NCBI RefSeq assembly: GCF_016595505.1
Contig: NZ_JAENIL010000041.1
Location: forward strand, 1 to 64,000
Direction: 5' to 3'
DNA length: 64,000 bases
From: Pelagicoccus mobilis
Lineage (GTDB): Bacteria; Verrucomicrobiota; Verrucomicrobiia; Opitutales; Opitutaceae
The notes beneath the pieces were generated by a model. It worked only from the letters and a program-made list of their open reading frames with translations, ran no database searches and was not told the DNA's origin. The position numbers were made by a program, and so were the translations under genes. Below, piece after piece: positions 10,567 through 18,915 of the stretch (its first letter is position 1; each line of letters opens with the position of its first letter).

Positions 10567-12355
10567 GTTTCTCAGCGGTGTCGTCTCCTTCGCCGCTTTA
10601 GCCACCAGTTCGTTTGGTGCTCTCAATTCCCCATTTGAGTCTCTTCCAGCAGAGACGATCGCAGCTTTCCGCTTCGATAATTCCCCCGAAACCCTCGAGC
10701 AGTACGTCGACAATACCAAGATGGGGCAGCTTCTGTTCTCGGACGAGAAGATCGCGGAGTACAAGGCCTTCATCGAAAAGCTGATCGAGTCTGAAGAGGC
10801 GGGAGGAAACTTTATCCAAAAGCTGGGGGAAGTGGGGCTCGAGCTCGATGATTTGTACGAGATGGCGACGAGCCATATCGGTGGGGCGGTGGTGGATCAT
10901 CCGGTCCCGGGGCACCTCTCGATGCCTACCATTTTGATTTGGGCTGAAATGAGTGACGGCGTGGCTGAGCGAGCTTTTCAGGCCGTTTTAGAAGGCTCTG
11001 CCGAGAACGAAGGAATTGAGCGTACGGACTTGGAGCTACCGGGAGGGCCGGGGGCTCGTATCCGGAAAATCGCGGATGGCTCTTCATTCTTGGTCGCTCA
11101 GATTGAGAACCGTTTCCTTTTCGCGATCGGAAACGTACGCGAAGAGATCGCCGATATGGAGGCTGCTCGGGTTTTTGAAGAGGCGGAGCTTGAGGCTCTC
11201 GGCTTGTTCATGACTGCTCAGCTCGAAGGGGGCGGAGAATTCCTCAGCGATTTCTATGCTGATGCTGGGGTGAGCTCGGTCCGTCCTTCTTACGAGACGC
11301 GTTTGGAGTTGCTGGGTGACGTGCAGAGATTGCTCGATTTCGTGCCTCCACAAAATCGCCAGATGGTGGAGTCGCTCGATATCAATGACTTCAACAAGAT
11401 CGGTGTTTGGAGTGGCTTCGTCGACATGGAGGAGCGTTCGATTCTCTATTTCGGAGCGCCTGCTCCACGTAAGGGAGTGGCAAAGCTGTTTGAGAACGAG
11501 TTTTTCGAATTCCAGCCACCGGCTTGGGTGCCGAGCTCAGTCAACACTTACACTGCCGCTTCTTTCGATATGATGAAGCTCTACGATTTCGCTTTGGAGA
11601 CGGCTAAGAAGTTCGCTCCGCCGGAGCAAGTGGAGCAACAGCTTGGCATGGTCAATGCCCAGCTCCAGATGAGCTTGCAAACGGACATCGAGACTTTGCT
11701 GTCTTCGTTTGGTACTCGGATTCACATGCTGGAGTATCCGATCGAGCTCGTATCGGTTGATGTTGGCGAAGGCAATAACGTGGACATCCCGCAAAGCTCT
11801 CAAGCGATCGTGATGGACTTCACGCGTCCGGAGATTTTGCAGGCTGGCATGGCGATGATCGGCGCGATGGCGCAGAATCCGGCCAGCGGTTTCGAGCTGG
11901 TGGACGAGATGGGATTTTCGGGCGTACGCATGAAGCAGCCAGGTCAAGGAAGCGTCACGATTGCTCATGGCCTAGGGAAGCTCGTTTTCGCGATTGGCAC
12001 CGACAATACTTCGAGCCGGATTTTCTCGACATTGACCACTGTTCCGGAGGGCGAGGATGCCTTGGCAGGCAATTCCGAGTTGCGCGACTACCTCTCCGAG
12101 GCGGGCGTGAAGCAAGGGACTATGTTTAGCTACTCCCAGGGCGATAAGGTGTTGAAGAATCTTGTCCCGGTTTTCCAGACCCTTTCCGATACGATGAGCA
12201 CGGCGGCGGGAGAAGACGCCGGTGAATTGGTGGATGATTTGGTTAATCTCCTGCCTAAGGAGGAGGAGCTCGAGGGCTTGCTCGGCATCACTTTCAGTCG
12301 GATGTACTACAACGACGCGGGTATCGTCCTCGAAGGGATCAACCAGTATAAGTAG
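10550..12355 (+). CDS. Exported protein of unknown function
   Basis: Reading from the GTG at 10550 gives 601 aa starting with a good signal peptide (basic KNRNK, hydrophobic stretch to SSFGA). An ATG at 10478 would overlap the protease gene by 89 nt and lose the signal-peptide shape. The mature part starts with a segment on 'fixed values of score' type residues (SLPAETIAAFRFDN) that recalls DUF3352-like bacterial periplasmic proteins; that likeness is weak. No catalytic motif or transmembrane helix is seen after the signal. It is the last member of the propeller-protease operon and is followed by a strong terminator. Confidence 0.75.
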   Translation: MKNRNKFLSGVVSFAALATSSFGALNSPFESLPAETIAAFRFDNSPETLEQYVDNTKMGQLLFSDEKIAEYKAFIEKLIESEEAGGNFIQKLGEVGLELDDLYEMATSHIGGAVVDHPVPGHLSMPTILIWAEMSDGVAERAFQAVLEGSAENEGIERTDLELPGGPGARIRKIADGSSFLVAQIENRFLFAIGNVREEIADMEAARVFEEAELEALGLFMTAQLEGGGEFLSDFYADAGVSSVRPSYETRLELLGDVQRLLDFVPPQNRQMVESLDINDFNKIGVWSGFVDMEERSILYFGAPAPRKGVAKLFENEFFEFQPPAWVPSSVNTYTAASFDMMKLYDFALETAKKFAPPEQVEQQLGMVNAQLQMSLQTDIETLLSSFGTRIHMLEYPIELVSVDVGEGNNVDIPQSSQAIVMDFTRPEILQAGMAMIGAMAQNPASGFELVDEMGFSGVRMKQPGQGSVTIAHGLGKLVFAIGTDNTSSRIFSTLTTVPEGEDALAGNSELRDYLSEAGVKQGTMFSYSQGDKVLKNLVPVFQTLSDTMSTAAGEDAGELVDDLVNLLPKEEELEGLLGITFSRMYYNDAGIVLEGINQYK

Positions 12356-12381
12356 CCTGTCCGCTGATAAACTTTACCTAG

Positions 12382-12415
12382 GCCGTCCCTCTCTTTGGAG
12401 GGGCGGCTTTTTTTT
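12382..12415 (+). terminator. Rho-independent terminator of the 7442-12355 operon
   Basis: Stem GCCGTCCCTC pairs with GAGGGGCGGC (one G-T pair), followed by eight T residues. It lies 26 bp after the stop codon. Confidence 0.85.
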
Positions 12416-12493
12416 CTTTGTGAGAAAGGAAGGATCGACGATTAGAATGTCGGAACCATTATCGGTATCAGGCGTTCTCAGGTAACGCTACCC

Positions 12494-13774
12494 ATGCGCT
12501 CTCTTCTCCTCAGTTTCTTGCTTTTCTGCTCCCTGCTTTGCGGTGAGGAGGGCGGTGCTGTGGATCAGGAGCCGGTAGAAGGGGCCCCGGTCTTTTTCGC
12601 TAATGAGCTGGTGGATGATCTGCCGCTGAAAACGGAGCTTTACTCGGTCTTTCCGTTGGTCGAGGTGGTCGGCTTTGACTACGAGTTTCGGGTGAACTCG
12701 TTGTATGGGGAATTTCGGGCTCGCGGCCGCGATGGGCTGGGCGAGCTTTTGAGGGAGATCGAGGCGATCGAAAAGCTTAATCGAGTGAGCCAAGGGGAGG
12801 CGTTTGCGAGCGCTTTATCCGATGGTTTCACGGAGCCTGTGATGACGACCTATGGGGTGGCCCGACGACCGGTGCGTTCGATCACAGGTTTGCCGGGTGG
12901 CATGGTGCGTTACCTCGGCGGTAAGGTTTATCAGGTGCGTCGCGGTTCTGGCAAAGTGATGGAAAAGGTGAAGGAGTTTCGGACCAAGGACTCGGAGCTG
13001 GAGGAGGAGCAGGCTGAGGTCGAAGAGGAGAAGGAGGGGCTGGGAAAATCGGCAGGTCGGTTGAGTCGGAAGCATTTGGGGCATGACAATGCCAAGCGCA
13101 AGTGGGCGCGCCGTCTAGGCGTCGACCCTTATTCGAACAACGAAGCGTTGCAGGAGGCTCTAGGTCGGATCGCTTGGGCGTCGAGTCTAGGAGGCTTCGC
13201 GGATGATTTTGTAGTGCCCTCTCATGAGGTTTTTTCCTATGCGGGGAAGGCGAGGGAGCTGGTTTGGGATCGGCCTGGATATCAGATCGAGCGCGAGATG
13301 GTAGGCATGCTCAAAAAGGATGGTGTTAGCAAGGAGCTGATACAGGAGTTTCGGGATGCAGATATGTTTTCTCTGACTGAAAAGCTGGAGCTGTGCTTGG
13401 CGTTTTGCGAGTTCGAGTCGGACCGTGCCGCCACGACGGGGCTGAAGTACGCTTTGGAGGTGGAGAGCGTGGAGGATGCGACTTTGTTTTTGGACACTGT
13501 CGAGTTGCTCATCCGTTACCACAACCAGGTGGGGCGACTTGTTTCGGTGGGTGACAAGCGTGGAATGATCTACGCGTATTCGATTAACGGTTACGAGATC
13601 TATCCCTTTGCGGTCGATTATCTGCACTGGACGCCATTGGTCTACGAGGCTCTGTTGGATGAAGAGCTCAAGGCTGAGAGGCGGGAGATTTGGGTTTCGG
13701 GAACCGTATCGCCTATCGCCAAAATGCGTTTAAGGCACCATGGCTGGCAGGTTTTCGACCAGGTGGGTCGCTAG
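12494..13774 (+). CDS. Conserved exported protein of unknown function
   Basis: A 426-aa protein with an N-terminal signal (MRSLLLSFLLFCSLLCG; the cysteine could make it a lipoprotein, but no clean lipobox spacing is present). A glycine-rich stretch (TGLPGGMVRYLGG) is followed by a Glu-rich coiled-coil-like segment near residues 160-185. Next comes a block with RRLGVDPYSNNEALQ and IAWASSLGGFA that I recall from uncharacterised exported proteins of Proteobacteria. The C-terminal half is helical, with no catalytic motif. It is transcribed alone after the preceding terminator. Its TAG stop shares the palindrome CTAG with the convergent aroQ stop. Confidence 0.75.
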   Translation: MRSLLLSFLLFCSLLCGEEGGAVDQEPVEGAPVFFANELVDDLPLKTELYSVFPLVEVVGFDYEFRVNSLYGEFRARGRDGLGELLREIEAIEKLNRVSQGEAFASALSDGFTEPVMTTYGVARRPVRSITGLPGGMVRYLGGKVYQVRRGSGKVMEKVKEFRTKDSELEEEQAEVEEEKEGLGKSAGRLSRKHLGHDNAKRKWARRLGVDPYSNNEALQEALGRIAWASSLGGFADDFVVPSHEVFSYAGKARELVWDRPGYQIEREMVGMLKKDGVSKELIQEFRDADMFSLTEKLELCLAFCEFESDRAATTGLKYALEVESVEDATLFLDTVELLIRYHNQVGRLVSVGDKRGMIYAYSINGYEIYPFAVDYLHWTPLVYEALLDEELKAERREIWVSGTVSPIAKMRLRHHGWQVFDQVGR

Positions 13775-14199
13775 GCTTTGCCGAGTAACGAGCGAGTGGC
13801 GAGCAGGTAGCCGTCGGTGCCGAGTCCGGTGATCACGCCGCGGGAGACTTCGGCCGTGAACGAGTGGTGGCGGAAAACTTCGCGAGTGTGGATGTTGCTG
13901 ATGTGGACTTCGACCACGGGGAGGCCAGCTCCGCTGATCGCGTCGCGCAAGGCGACGCTGGTGTGGGAGTAGGCGGCGGGATTGAAGACCACGCCCTGGC
14001 AATCGGAGTCGGCGAGCTCGGAGAATTTGTCGACTAGGGCTCCTTCGTGGTTGGACTGGAAGAAATCGAAGGAGACATCCGGGAAGGCTGAACGCAACTC
14101 GTCGGCGATATCGTCGAGCGTTTTTGAACCGTAGATTTCCGGCTCGCGCTTGCCGAGTCGGTTGAGGTTGGGTCCGTTAAGTACTGCGATCTTCTTCAT
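13771..14199 (-). CDS. aroQ: 3-dehydroquinate dehydratase, type II
   Basis: Third step of the shikimate pathway: trans-dehydration of 3-dehydroquinate to 3-dehydroshikimate. At 142 aa it has the normal type II length. The family start VLNGPNLNRLGKREPEIYG is present, with catalytic Tyr23 and the proton donor His99 in VEVHISN, plus Asn73 (FNPAAYSHTS). It is a soluble dodecamer in relatives. Its stop overlaps that of the convergent neighbour by 4 nt. The RraA-like gene lies 51 bp upstream on the same strand, but a shared function is not evident. Confidence 0.97.
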   Translation of the reverse strand: MKKIAVLNGPNLNRLGKREPEIYGSKTLDDIADELRSAFPDVSFDFFQSNHEGALVDKFSELADSDCQGVVFNPAAYSHTSVALRDAISGAGLPVVEVHISNIHTREVFRHHSFTAEVSRGVITGLGTDGYLLATRSLLGKA

Positions 14200-14250
14200 A
14201 GTGAAGGGTTTTGCTAGAGAAGAGCCGCTTTGTACATGCTGAAATTTTCT

Positions 14251-15075
14251 TTAGTCGACGGTGGAATCGATGGGGATTCCGAGTGATTCGTAGAGTTTGC
14301 GTCGTTCTGCCTTGTCGGTTGCAAGGACGCCGTGCGCGTGTTCGGCCACTTGCCGAGCGTGTTTGCGAGGAACGACGATCACACCGTCTCCGTCGGCCAC
14401 GACGACATCGCCTGGCATCACGAGAACGCCGCCGACGACGATGGGGCGATTGATGGATTCGATCTCGTTCCGGCCTGGGCGGATGCCGCGGCCTTTCTGG
14501 CGGAGGTAGAGCGGGATCTTTTGGATGGCTACCTCGTCGGTGTCGCGAGCGCTCGCGTCGGTGACGACTCCTACGGCTCCTCGCTCTTTCCAAATCATGA
14601 TGTTGTTGGATCCGATTGAGCCAACATCGGCTGATTCTACATCGTCGAGTACTACCACGGACCCAGGGAAGAGATGGTCGGTGAAGGGCTCTGAGGAGTA
14701 GTTTCCGTAGAACTGGTCCCGCCATTCGGTGAAGCTCTGGCCTTCCTCTGGGAACGCTCGACGCTGTGTTGGGACGTAACGGGCGGTAACGGCGATGCCT
14801 CGTATGATGTGGCTTAGGTCGCTACGATCGACCCAGTCCGGGTGAATTGCAGGATCAACGAGTCCGGTATCCACGAAACCGAGGGAGTCCATGCCGTCGG
14901 AGACATCGGCGACCCGGAGGTTGGCGTAGAGTTTGAGAATCTGGTCGTTCTCCTCTTGGGAGAAGGTTTCAGTTTCGATATAGTTTTGCGGCTGTCCCTT
15001 GGGACTTGCCGCCAAGGATGCGTGTAGGAGGAGGCAGGATGCTACGAGGGAGAGGGGAGTGAGTTTTCTGTTCAT
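14251..15075 (-). CDS. Exported RraA-family protein
   Basis: A 274-aa member of the RraA / 4-hydroxy-4-methyl-2-oxoglutarate aldolase family. The family core is present in GSIGSNNIMIWKERGAVGVV followed by TDASARD, near residues 155-180; the Arg-Asp pair and upstream Asp/Glu residues bind metal and oxo-acid in aldolase members. The N-terminus has a signal peptide (NRKLTPLSLVASCLLLHASLAA), which cytoplasmic RraA lacks. It is likely a periplasmic enzyme on a sugar-derived or carboxylated substrate rather than an RNase E inhibitor. The substrate is unknown. It lies between aroQ and the Nif3-like gene, all on the minus strand. Confidence 0.85.
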   Translation of the reverse strand: MNRKLTPLSLVASCLLLHASLAASPKGQPQNYIETETFSQEENDQILKLYANLRVADVSDGMDSLGFVDTGLVDPAIHPDWVDRSDLSHIIRGIAVTARYVPTQRRAFPEEGQSFTEWRDQFYGNYSSEPFTDHLFPGSVVVLDDVESADVGSIGSNNIMIWKERGAVGVVTDASARDTDEVAIQKIPLYLRQKGRGIRPGRNEIESINRPIVVGGVLVMPGDVVVADGDGVIVVPRKHARQVAEHAHGVLATDKAERRKLYESLGIPIDSTVD

Positions 15076-15162
15076 GCTTCGATGCGGTAATCGTTTCGTA
15101 CCCTTCGAATCATGGCTAGAAATTCGGCGTTATCAAACGTGACGCCAACGCTTACTGTATGG

Positions 15163-15918
15163 TTAGAGCGGGCAGTCGGTTTTAATGAACTCCCACTGGA
15201 GTCCGAACTTTTTCGCGGCTTCTGCGGCGAGGGCGGAAATGCCGAAGGTCTCTGTGGCGTAGTGACCGCAGGCGTACACGTTGAGTCCGGCTTCTTGGGC
15301 GTAGTTGTAGTGATGCTGGCGGAGTTCTCCGGTAATGAAGGTGTCCGCTCCGGTAGCCTTAACCTGTTCGATGGCGCTTGCTCCGCTGCCTGTAAGGACG
15401 CAGATGCGGGTAGGGGCGCGGGAGCCGAACTCCATGGCGGAGAATTTCTGGCCGAAGAGGCCTTTGAGCGCGGCGCGCAGATCGGCTCGGGTGCTTTTCC
15501 AGCTGCCGATGAAACCGATGTCGGTGCCTTCGTATGGAAGGAAGGAGTCTGCGGGCTCGATGCCGAGCTTCTTGGCGAGGATGGCGTTGTTGCCGATCTC
15601 GGTGTGGGCGTCGAGGGGAAGATGGCAGGAGTAGACGGCGAGGTTTCCATCCACGAGAGTGCGGATTTTGTCGTACTCGGGGCCGACGAAACGCTTGGCC
15701 CCGCTCCAGAACATGCCGTGGTGCACGATGAGGAAATCGATTTTGGCTTCGACTGCTCGTTGGAAGGGGACGAGTCCGGCGTCGACTGCGGCTCCTATTT
15801 TAGTGACGACTCCGTCGTTGGCGAATTGCAGGCCGTTGAGGGCTCCGCTGAAATCTTTGACTTGGTGGGTGTTGGCGCGTTGGTCGCAGAAGGAGACGAT
15901 GTCCGAAAGCTGGATCAT
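15163..15918 (-). CDS. Nif3-like dinuclear metal-centre protein (DUF34)
   Basis: A 251-aa member of the Nif3/YbgI (DUF34) family, which forms toroidal hexamers with a two-metal site. Metal-ligand motifs are visible: IVHHGMFW near residue 67, the internal CHLPLDAH segment and the C-terminal CGHYATE. Members have been proposed as GTP cyclohydrolase-like or nucleotide-metabolism enzymes, but the biochemical role is unsettled. I chose the ATG at 15918 (MIQLSDIVSF), which matches the family start; the ORF upstream to 16005 adds an unrelated hydrophobic segment. It is divergent from the AlgH-like gene. Confidence 0.92.
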   Translation of the reverse strand: MIQLSDIVSFCDQRANTHQVKDFSGALNGLQFANDGVVTKIGAAVDAGLVPFQRAVEAKIDFLIVHHGMFWSGAKRFVGPEYDKIRTLVDGNLAVYSCHLPLDAHTEIGNNAILAKKLGIEPADSFLPYEGTDIGFIGSWKSTRADLRAALKGLFGQKFSAMEFGSRAPTRICVLTGSGASAIEQVKATGADTFITGELRQHHYNYAQEAGLNVYACGHYATETFGISALAAEAAKKFGLQWEFIKTDCPL

Positions 15919-16070
15919 GTGGGATCTGGAATTAGGGAAGAAAAAATAGAGGAGGGGAAAGGGAAGCGTTTGCACTCTGAGAGAGCAAGGAACAGTTATT
16001 CGCAAAGGAACTTTTTGGTCGCCAATAATCCCGCTTCGTAGGAGTCTGGTTGGCTTAGGACGACGACGCT

Positions 16071-16634
16071 ATGTACGATGAAACCCATGACGAATCTCAG
16101 GCCCTTGCGGGCTCGCTGTTGCTGGCGCACCCGCAGTTGAAGGACCCGAATTTCGCAAGTTCGGTGGTGCTTCTGACGCAGCATGAAGATGCGGGGTCGC
16201 TAGGTGTGGTGCTTAACCAGAGCACGGGCAAGCGGCTGGAGGAGCTGAGCTCCGAGTTTTCTGATTGTGGTCTGGGGGATGTGCCGGTCTACGTGGGCGG
16301 TCCGGTTGCTCAGAACCAGATTATCTTGGCGGCTTGGAAACTGATTCCCGAGCAAGGGCAGTTTCAGTTGTACTTCGGCATGGAGCCTTTGGTGGCTCAA
16401 TCGAAACGGGAGGCTGACCCGGAGCTGGTGTTCCGCGCGTTTAAGGGGTACTCGGGCTGGTCGGAGGGGCAGCTGATGGGTGAGCTCGAATCGAACGCTT
16501 GGGTCGTGACGGATGTGGATGCGGAGTCGATTTCGGAGCGGGATGGTCCGGATTTGTGGCGTCATCTTATTACGGAGGTAAATCCTGAGTTGGGGCTGTC
16601 GGCCTCCGTGCCGGAGGATCCGGGCAGCAATTAG
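16071..16634 (+). CDS. YqgE/AlgH-family protein
   Basis: A 187-aa cytoplasmic protein with the family landmarks: GSLLLAHPQL near residue 14, SVVLLTQHED, GSLGVVLNQSTGK and the central VYVGGPV. In Pseudomonas the relative AlgH influences alginate gene expression, but no molecular activity is established. It stands as a single gene ahead of rpmJ and shares the divergent region with the Nif3-like gene. Confidence 0.93.
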   Translation: MYDETHDESQALAGSLLLAHPQLKDPNFASSVVLLTQHEDAGSLGVVLNQSTGKRLEELSSEFSDCGLGDVPVYVGGPVAQNQIILAAWKLIPEQGQFQLYFGMEPLVAQSKREADPELVFRAFKGYSGWSEGQLMGELESNAWVVTDVDAESISERDGPDLWRHLITEVNPELGLSASVPEDPGSN

Positions 16635-16692
16635 CTGGTTCGACCGATTCTAGGGGAGATTCCTGGGGAGGGAATATTTCACGATTCCTCTA

Positions 16693-16721
16693 TTGACAGG
16701 TTGGAACCGACTCGTTCTCTT
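16693..16721 (+). promoter_or_regulatory. Possible promoter of rpmJ-rpmE2
   Basis: A perfect -35 TTGACA at 16693-16698 is followed after 17 bp by TCTCTT, a poor -10 match, 10 bp before the rpmJ start. No Zur-type palindrome was noticed. Confidence 0.35.
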
Positions 16722-16731
16722 TACGCCCCTT

Positions 16732-16857
16732 ATGAAAGTAGTGTCCTCACTTAAGTCCGCCAAGACACGTCACCCCGACTGCCAGGTAGTGCGTCGCAAG
16801 GGCCGTCTGTACGTGATCTGCAAGACCAACCCGCGTTTCAAGGCCCGTCAGGGTTAA
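16732..16857 (+). CDS. rpmJ: 50S ribosomal protein L36 (YkgO-type)
   Basis: A 41-aa ribosomal protein starting [18 protein letters not shown], with the conserved [21 protein letters not shown]-type end. It belongs to the variant that lacks the complete Cys3-His zinc site (only Cys17 and Cys30 remain), corresponding to E. coli YkgO. It sits 27 bp ahead of the L31 gene, the same L36-L31 pairing as ykgO-ykgM, where the pair is Zur-controlled and zinc-independent. Confidence 0.93.
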   Translation: MKVVSSLKSAKTRHPDCQVVRRKGRLYVICKTNPRFKARQG

Positions 16858-16884
16858 TTCGCTTCTAACCGCTCAATTTTCGCC

Positions 16885-17136
16885 GTGAAAAAAGGTATTC
16901 ATCCAGATTACAACCCAACCGTCTTCGTCGACGTATCGACAGGCAAGCAGTTCGTAACGAACTCCACAATCCCTGCCAAGGGTCACCAAACGGAGACTGT
17001 TGACGGCGTAGAGTGCGTTAAGGTATTCCGCGACATCACTATGGACTCCCACCCGGTATACACTGGCGAAAAGCGTTTCGTCGACACCGCTGGTCGTGTG
17101 GAAAAGTTCCAGAACAAGTTCCGCCGCCGTCGCTAA
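16885..17136 (+). CDS. rpmE2: 50S ribosomal protein L31 type B
   Basis: An 83-aa L31 that starts with GTG (KKGIHPDYNPTVF). It lacks the CxxC zinc ligands of type A L31 and has the type B SSHPVYTG-like segment (SHPVYTGEKRFVDTAGRVEKF). It follows rpmJ directly and is ended by a terminator, forming a two-gene operon of zinc-independent ribosomal proteins. Confidence 0.95.
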   Translation: MKKGIHPDYNPTVFVDVSTGKQFVTNSTIPAKGHQTETVDGVECVKVFRDITMDSHPVYTGEKRFVDTAGRVEKFQNKFRRRR

Positions 17137-17158
17137 TAGCCGCGAACATAGAATTTCC

Positions 17159-17189
17159 AAAACCCTCGAGAGCTTCTCGGGGGTTTTTT
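17159..17189 (+). terminator. Rho-independent terminator of rpmJ-rpmE2
   Basis: Stem AACCCTCGAGA pairs with TTCTCGGGGGTT (one G-T pair), followed by a T run, 22 bp after the L31 stop. Confidence 0.85.
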
Positions 17190-17238
17190 GTTGTCTCGCG
17201 CGAAGCATCTACTGATGTCTTAGCCCGAAATTTCAGCC

Positions 17239-17880
17239 ATGCCGAAGAAACTCATTTTCATAGACTGTGATAGCACGCTCAGCTCGATCGAAGGGATCGA
17301 CGAACTCGCCCGTTTTCGCGGTGAAGATACGTTTCGCGAGTGCGAGAACATGACCAACCGGGCGATGGACGGCCATATCGCGATCGAAGACGTTTACGGC
17401 GCTCGTTTGGATCTCATCAAGCCGACGGCTGGAGAGTGCGAGAAGATGGGGCAGCTCTATATAGATACGGTTGAACCGACAGCGGTTGAGTGCTTGGCCA
17501 AGCTTCGCGAGGATGGCTGGGAGCCGATCATCGTCAGTGGCGGCCTAACCCAAGCGATCGCTCCCTTCGCCAAGTTCCTTGGGATCGATAAGGTGAGAGC
17601 GGTTGATTTGATCTTTGATGCTGACGGCAACTATGCCGGATTTGACGGAAATTGCCCGACTTCTCGCATGGGCGGCAAGATGAAGGTGATCGATGCGGAT
17701 CGTGCGGAGTATGCCGAATCGGTCGCGGTCATGGTAGGGGATGGTTCCAGTGATTTGGAGACGCAGCCATTTGTGGACCTTTTTATCGGTTACGGCGGCT
17801 ACTTGGAGCGGACAAAGGTGAAGGCGGAAGCCAAGCAGTTCGTTTACAAGTTGAGCGAGATCCCAGCGTTGCTCCCTTAG
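17239..17880 (+). CDS. serB: Phosphoserine phosphatase-type HAD hydrolase
   Basis: A 213-aa HAD-IB phosphatase. Motif I is DCDSTLS (nucleophile Asp9, acid/base Asp11), motif II is SGG near residue 99, motif III is the Lys in GGKMK and motif IV is GDGSSDLE. The helical cap follows motif I (EGIDELARFRGEDTFRE), as in SerB. It would make L-serine from phosphoserine. Short HAD-IB proteins can act on other phosphomonoesters, so the exact substrate is likely but not certain. It is separated by a single base from menA and so is co-transcribed with it. Confidence 0.85.
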   Translation: MPKKLIFIDCDSTLSSIEGIDELARFRGEDTFRECENMTNRAMDGHIAIEDVYGARLDLIKPTAGECEKMGQLYIDTVEPTAVECLAKLREDGWEPIIVSGGLTQAIAPFAKFLGIDKVRAVDLIFDADGNYAGFDGNCPTSRMGGKMKVIDADRAEYAESVAVMVGDGSSDLETQPFVDLFIGYGGYLERTKVKAEAKQFVYKLSEIPALLP

Positions 17881-17881
17881 G

Positions 17882-18754
17882 ATGCTTAAGGACTGGATAG
17901 ACGCTGCTCGCCCCAAGACGTTGCCGGCTGCGGTGGTGCCCGTTTTGATGGGAACCGCGGAAGCCAAGCGAATGGGATTTTTCGATTGGTGGCCGGTTGT
18001 AATCTGCCTGGTCTTTTCAGTTCTCGTGCAAATCGCCACCAACATGGCGAACGACTATTACGATCATATCCGTGGAGCGGATACGAAGGATCGGCTGGGG
18101 CCTGAGCGATTGGTTGCGAGCGGAAGGATCGAGCCTAGGGCGATGTTGATCGTGTCGCTTTTGGTGTTCCTCGTCGCGTTTCTGATTGGACTCAATCTTG
18201 TCGCTTATCGAGGCTGGGAGTTGTTAGTGGTTGGAATCGTGTCTATTGTTTTTGGATACGGATATACGGGTGGCCCATTCCCGCTGGCGTACAAGGGGCT
18301 CGGTGATGTCTTTGTGGTTTTCTTCTTCGGTCTCGTTGCCACGATGGGGGCGGTCTATGTCATCACGGGAGAACTTACCATGCAGGCGGGGCTGCTCGGT
18401 CTCTCATTGGGCCTGTTAGCGAACAACATTTTGGTGGTGAACAACTACCGTGATCGAGATACTGACAAAGCGGCGAACAAGATGACCTTGATCGCTCGCT
18501 GGGGGGCTAACTTTGGCTTGGCCCAGTATCGTGTGCAGTTGGTGGGAGCTTACTTGTGTTTAGCTCTTTATGTGACTTCGACGGGCGAACCTTGGCATGC
18601 TTTGCCATTGTTGATCCTTCCCTTGGGGCTGCGGCTTGCTGCGGCTTTGGAAACGACAGAAGGAAAGGCGCTGAACGGGGTCTTGGCCAAAACTGCCGCG
18701 TTTCTCTTGTTGTACGGAGTGCTCAGCGCGGGATCGATTGTTGCGGGAGTTTAG
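17882..18754 (+). CDS. menA: 1,4-dihydroxy-2-naphthoate polyprenyltransferase
   Basis: A UbiA-superfamily membrane prenyltransferase of 290 aa that attaches the isoprenoid tail in menaquinone synthesis. The first Asp-rich motif is NMANDYYD (residues 54-61), followed by the GPERLVASG segment characteristic of MenA. The second motif is NNYRDRDTD near residue 185. About eight hydrophobic helices are visible. It implies that respiration in this organism uses menaquinone. No other men genes are nearby. Confidence 0.93.
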   Translation: MLKDWIDAARPKTLPAAVVPVLMGTAEAKRMGFFDWWPVVICLVFSVLVQIATNMANDYYDHIRGADTKDRLGPERLVASGRIEPRAMLIVSLLVFLVAFLIGLNLVAYRGWELLVVGIVSIVFGYGYTGGPFPLAYKGLGDVFVVFFFGLVATMGAVYVITGELTMQAGLLGLSLGLLANNILVVNNYRDRDTDKAANKMTLIARWGANFGLAQYRVQLVGAYLCLALYVTSTGEPWHALPLLILPLGLRLAAALETTEGKALNGVLAKTAAFLLLYGVLSAGSIVAGV

Positions 18755-18915
18755 CTTAAGAATCTAACAGGATTTTCACATCGGATTGTTTTCCGAGCCT
18801 TGTTGATTTCGGATTCGTAGATAGACTGATAAGCTTCTGAGCGAAATCGCTAGATGTTTCTTCGATCGATATCGGCGAGTCTGTGCGACTTTGCTTGGAG
18901 TAACGACGAATCCCG

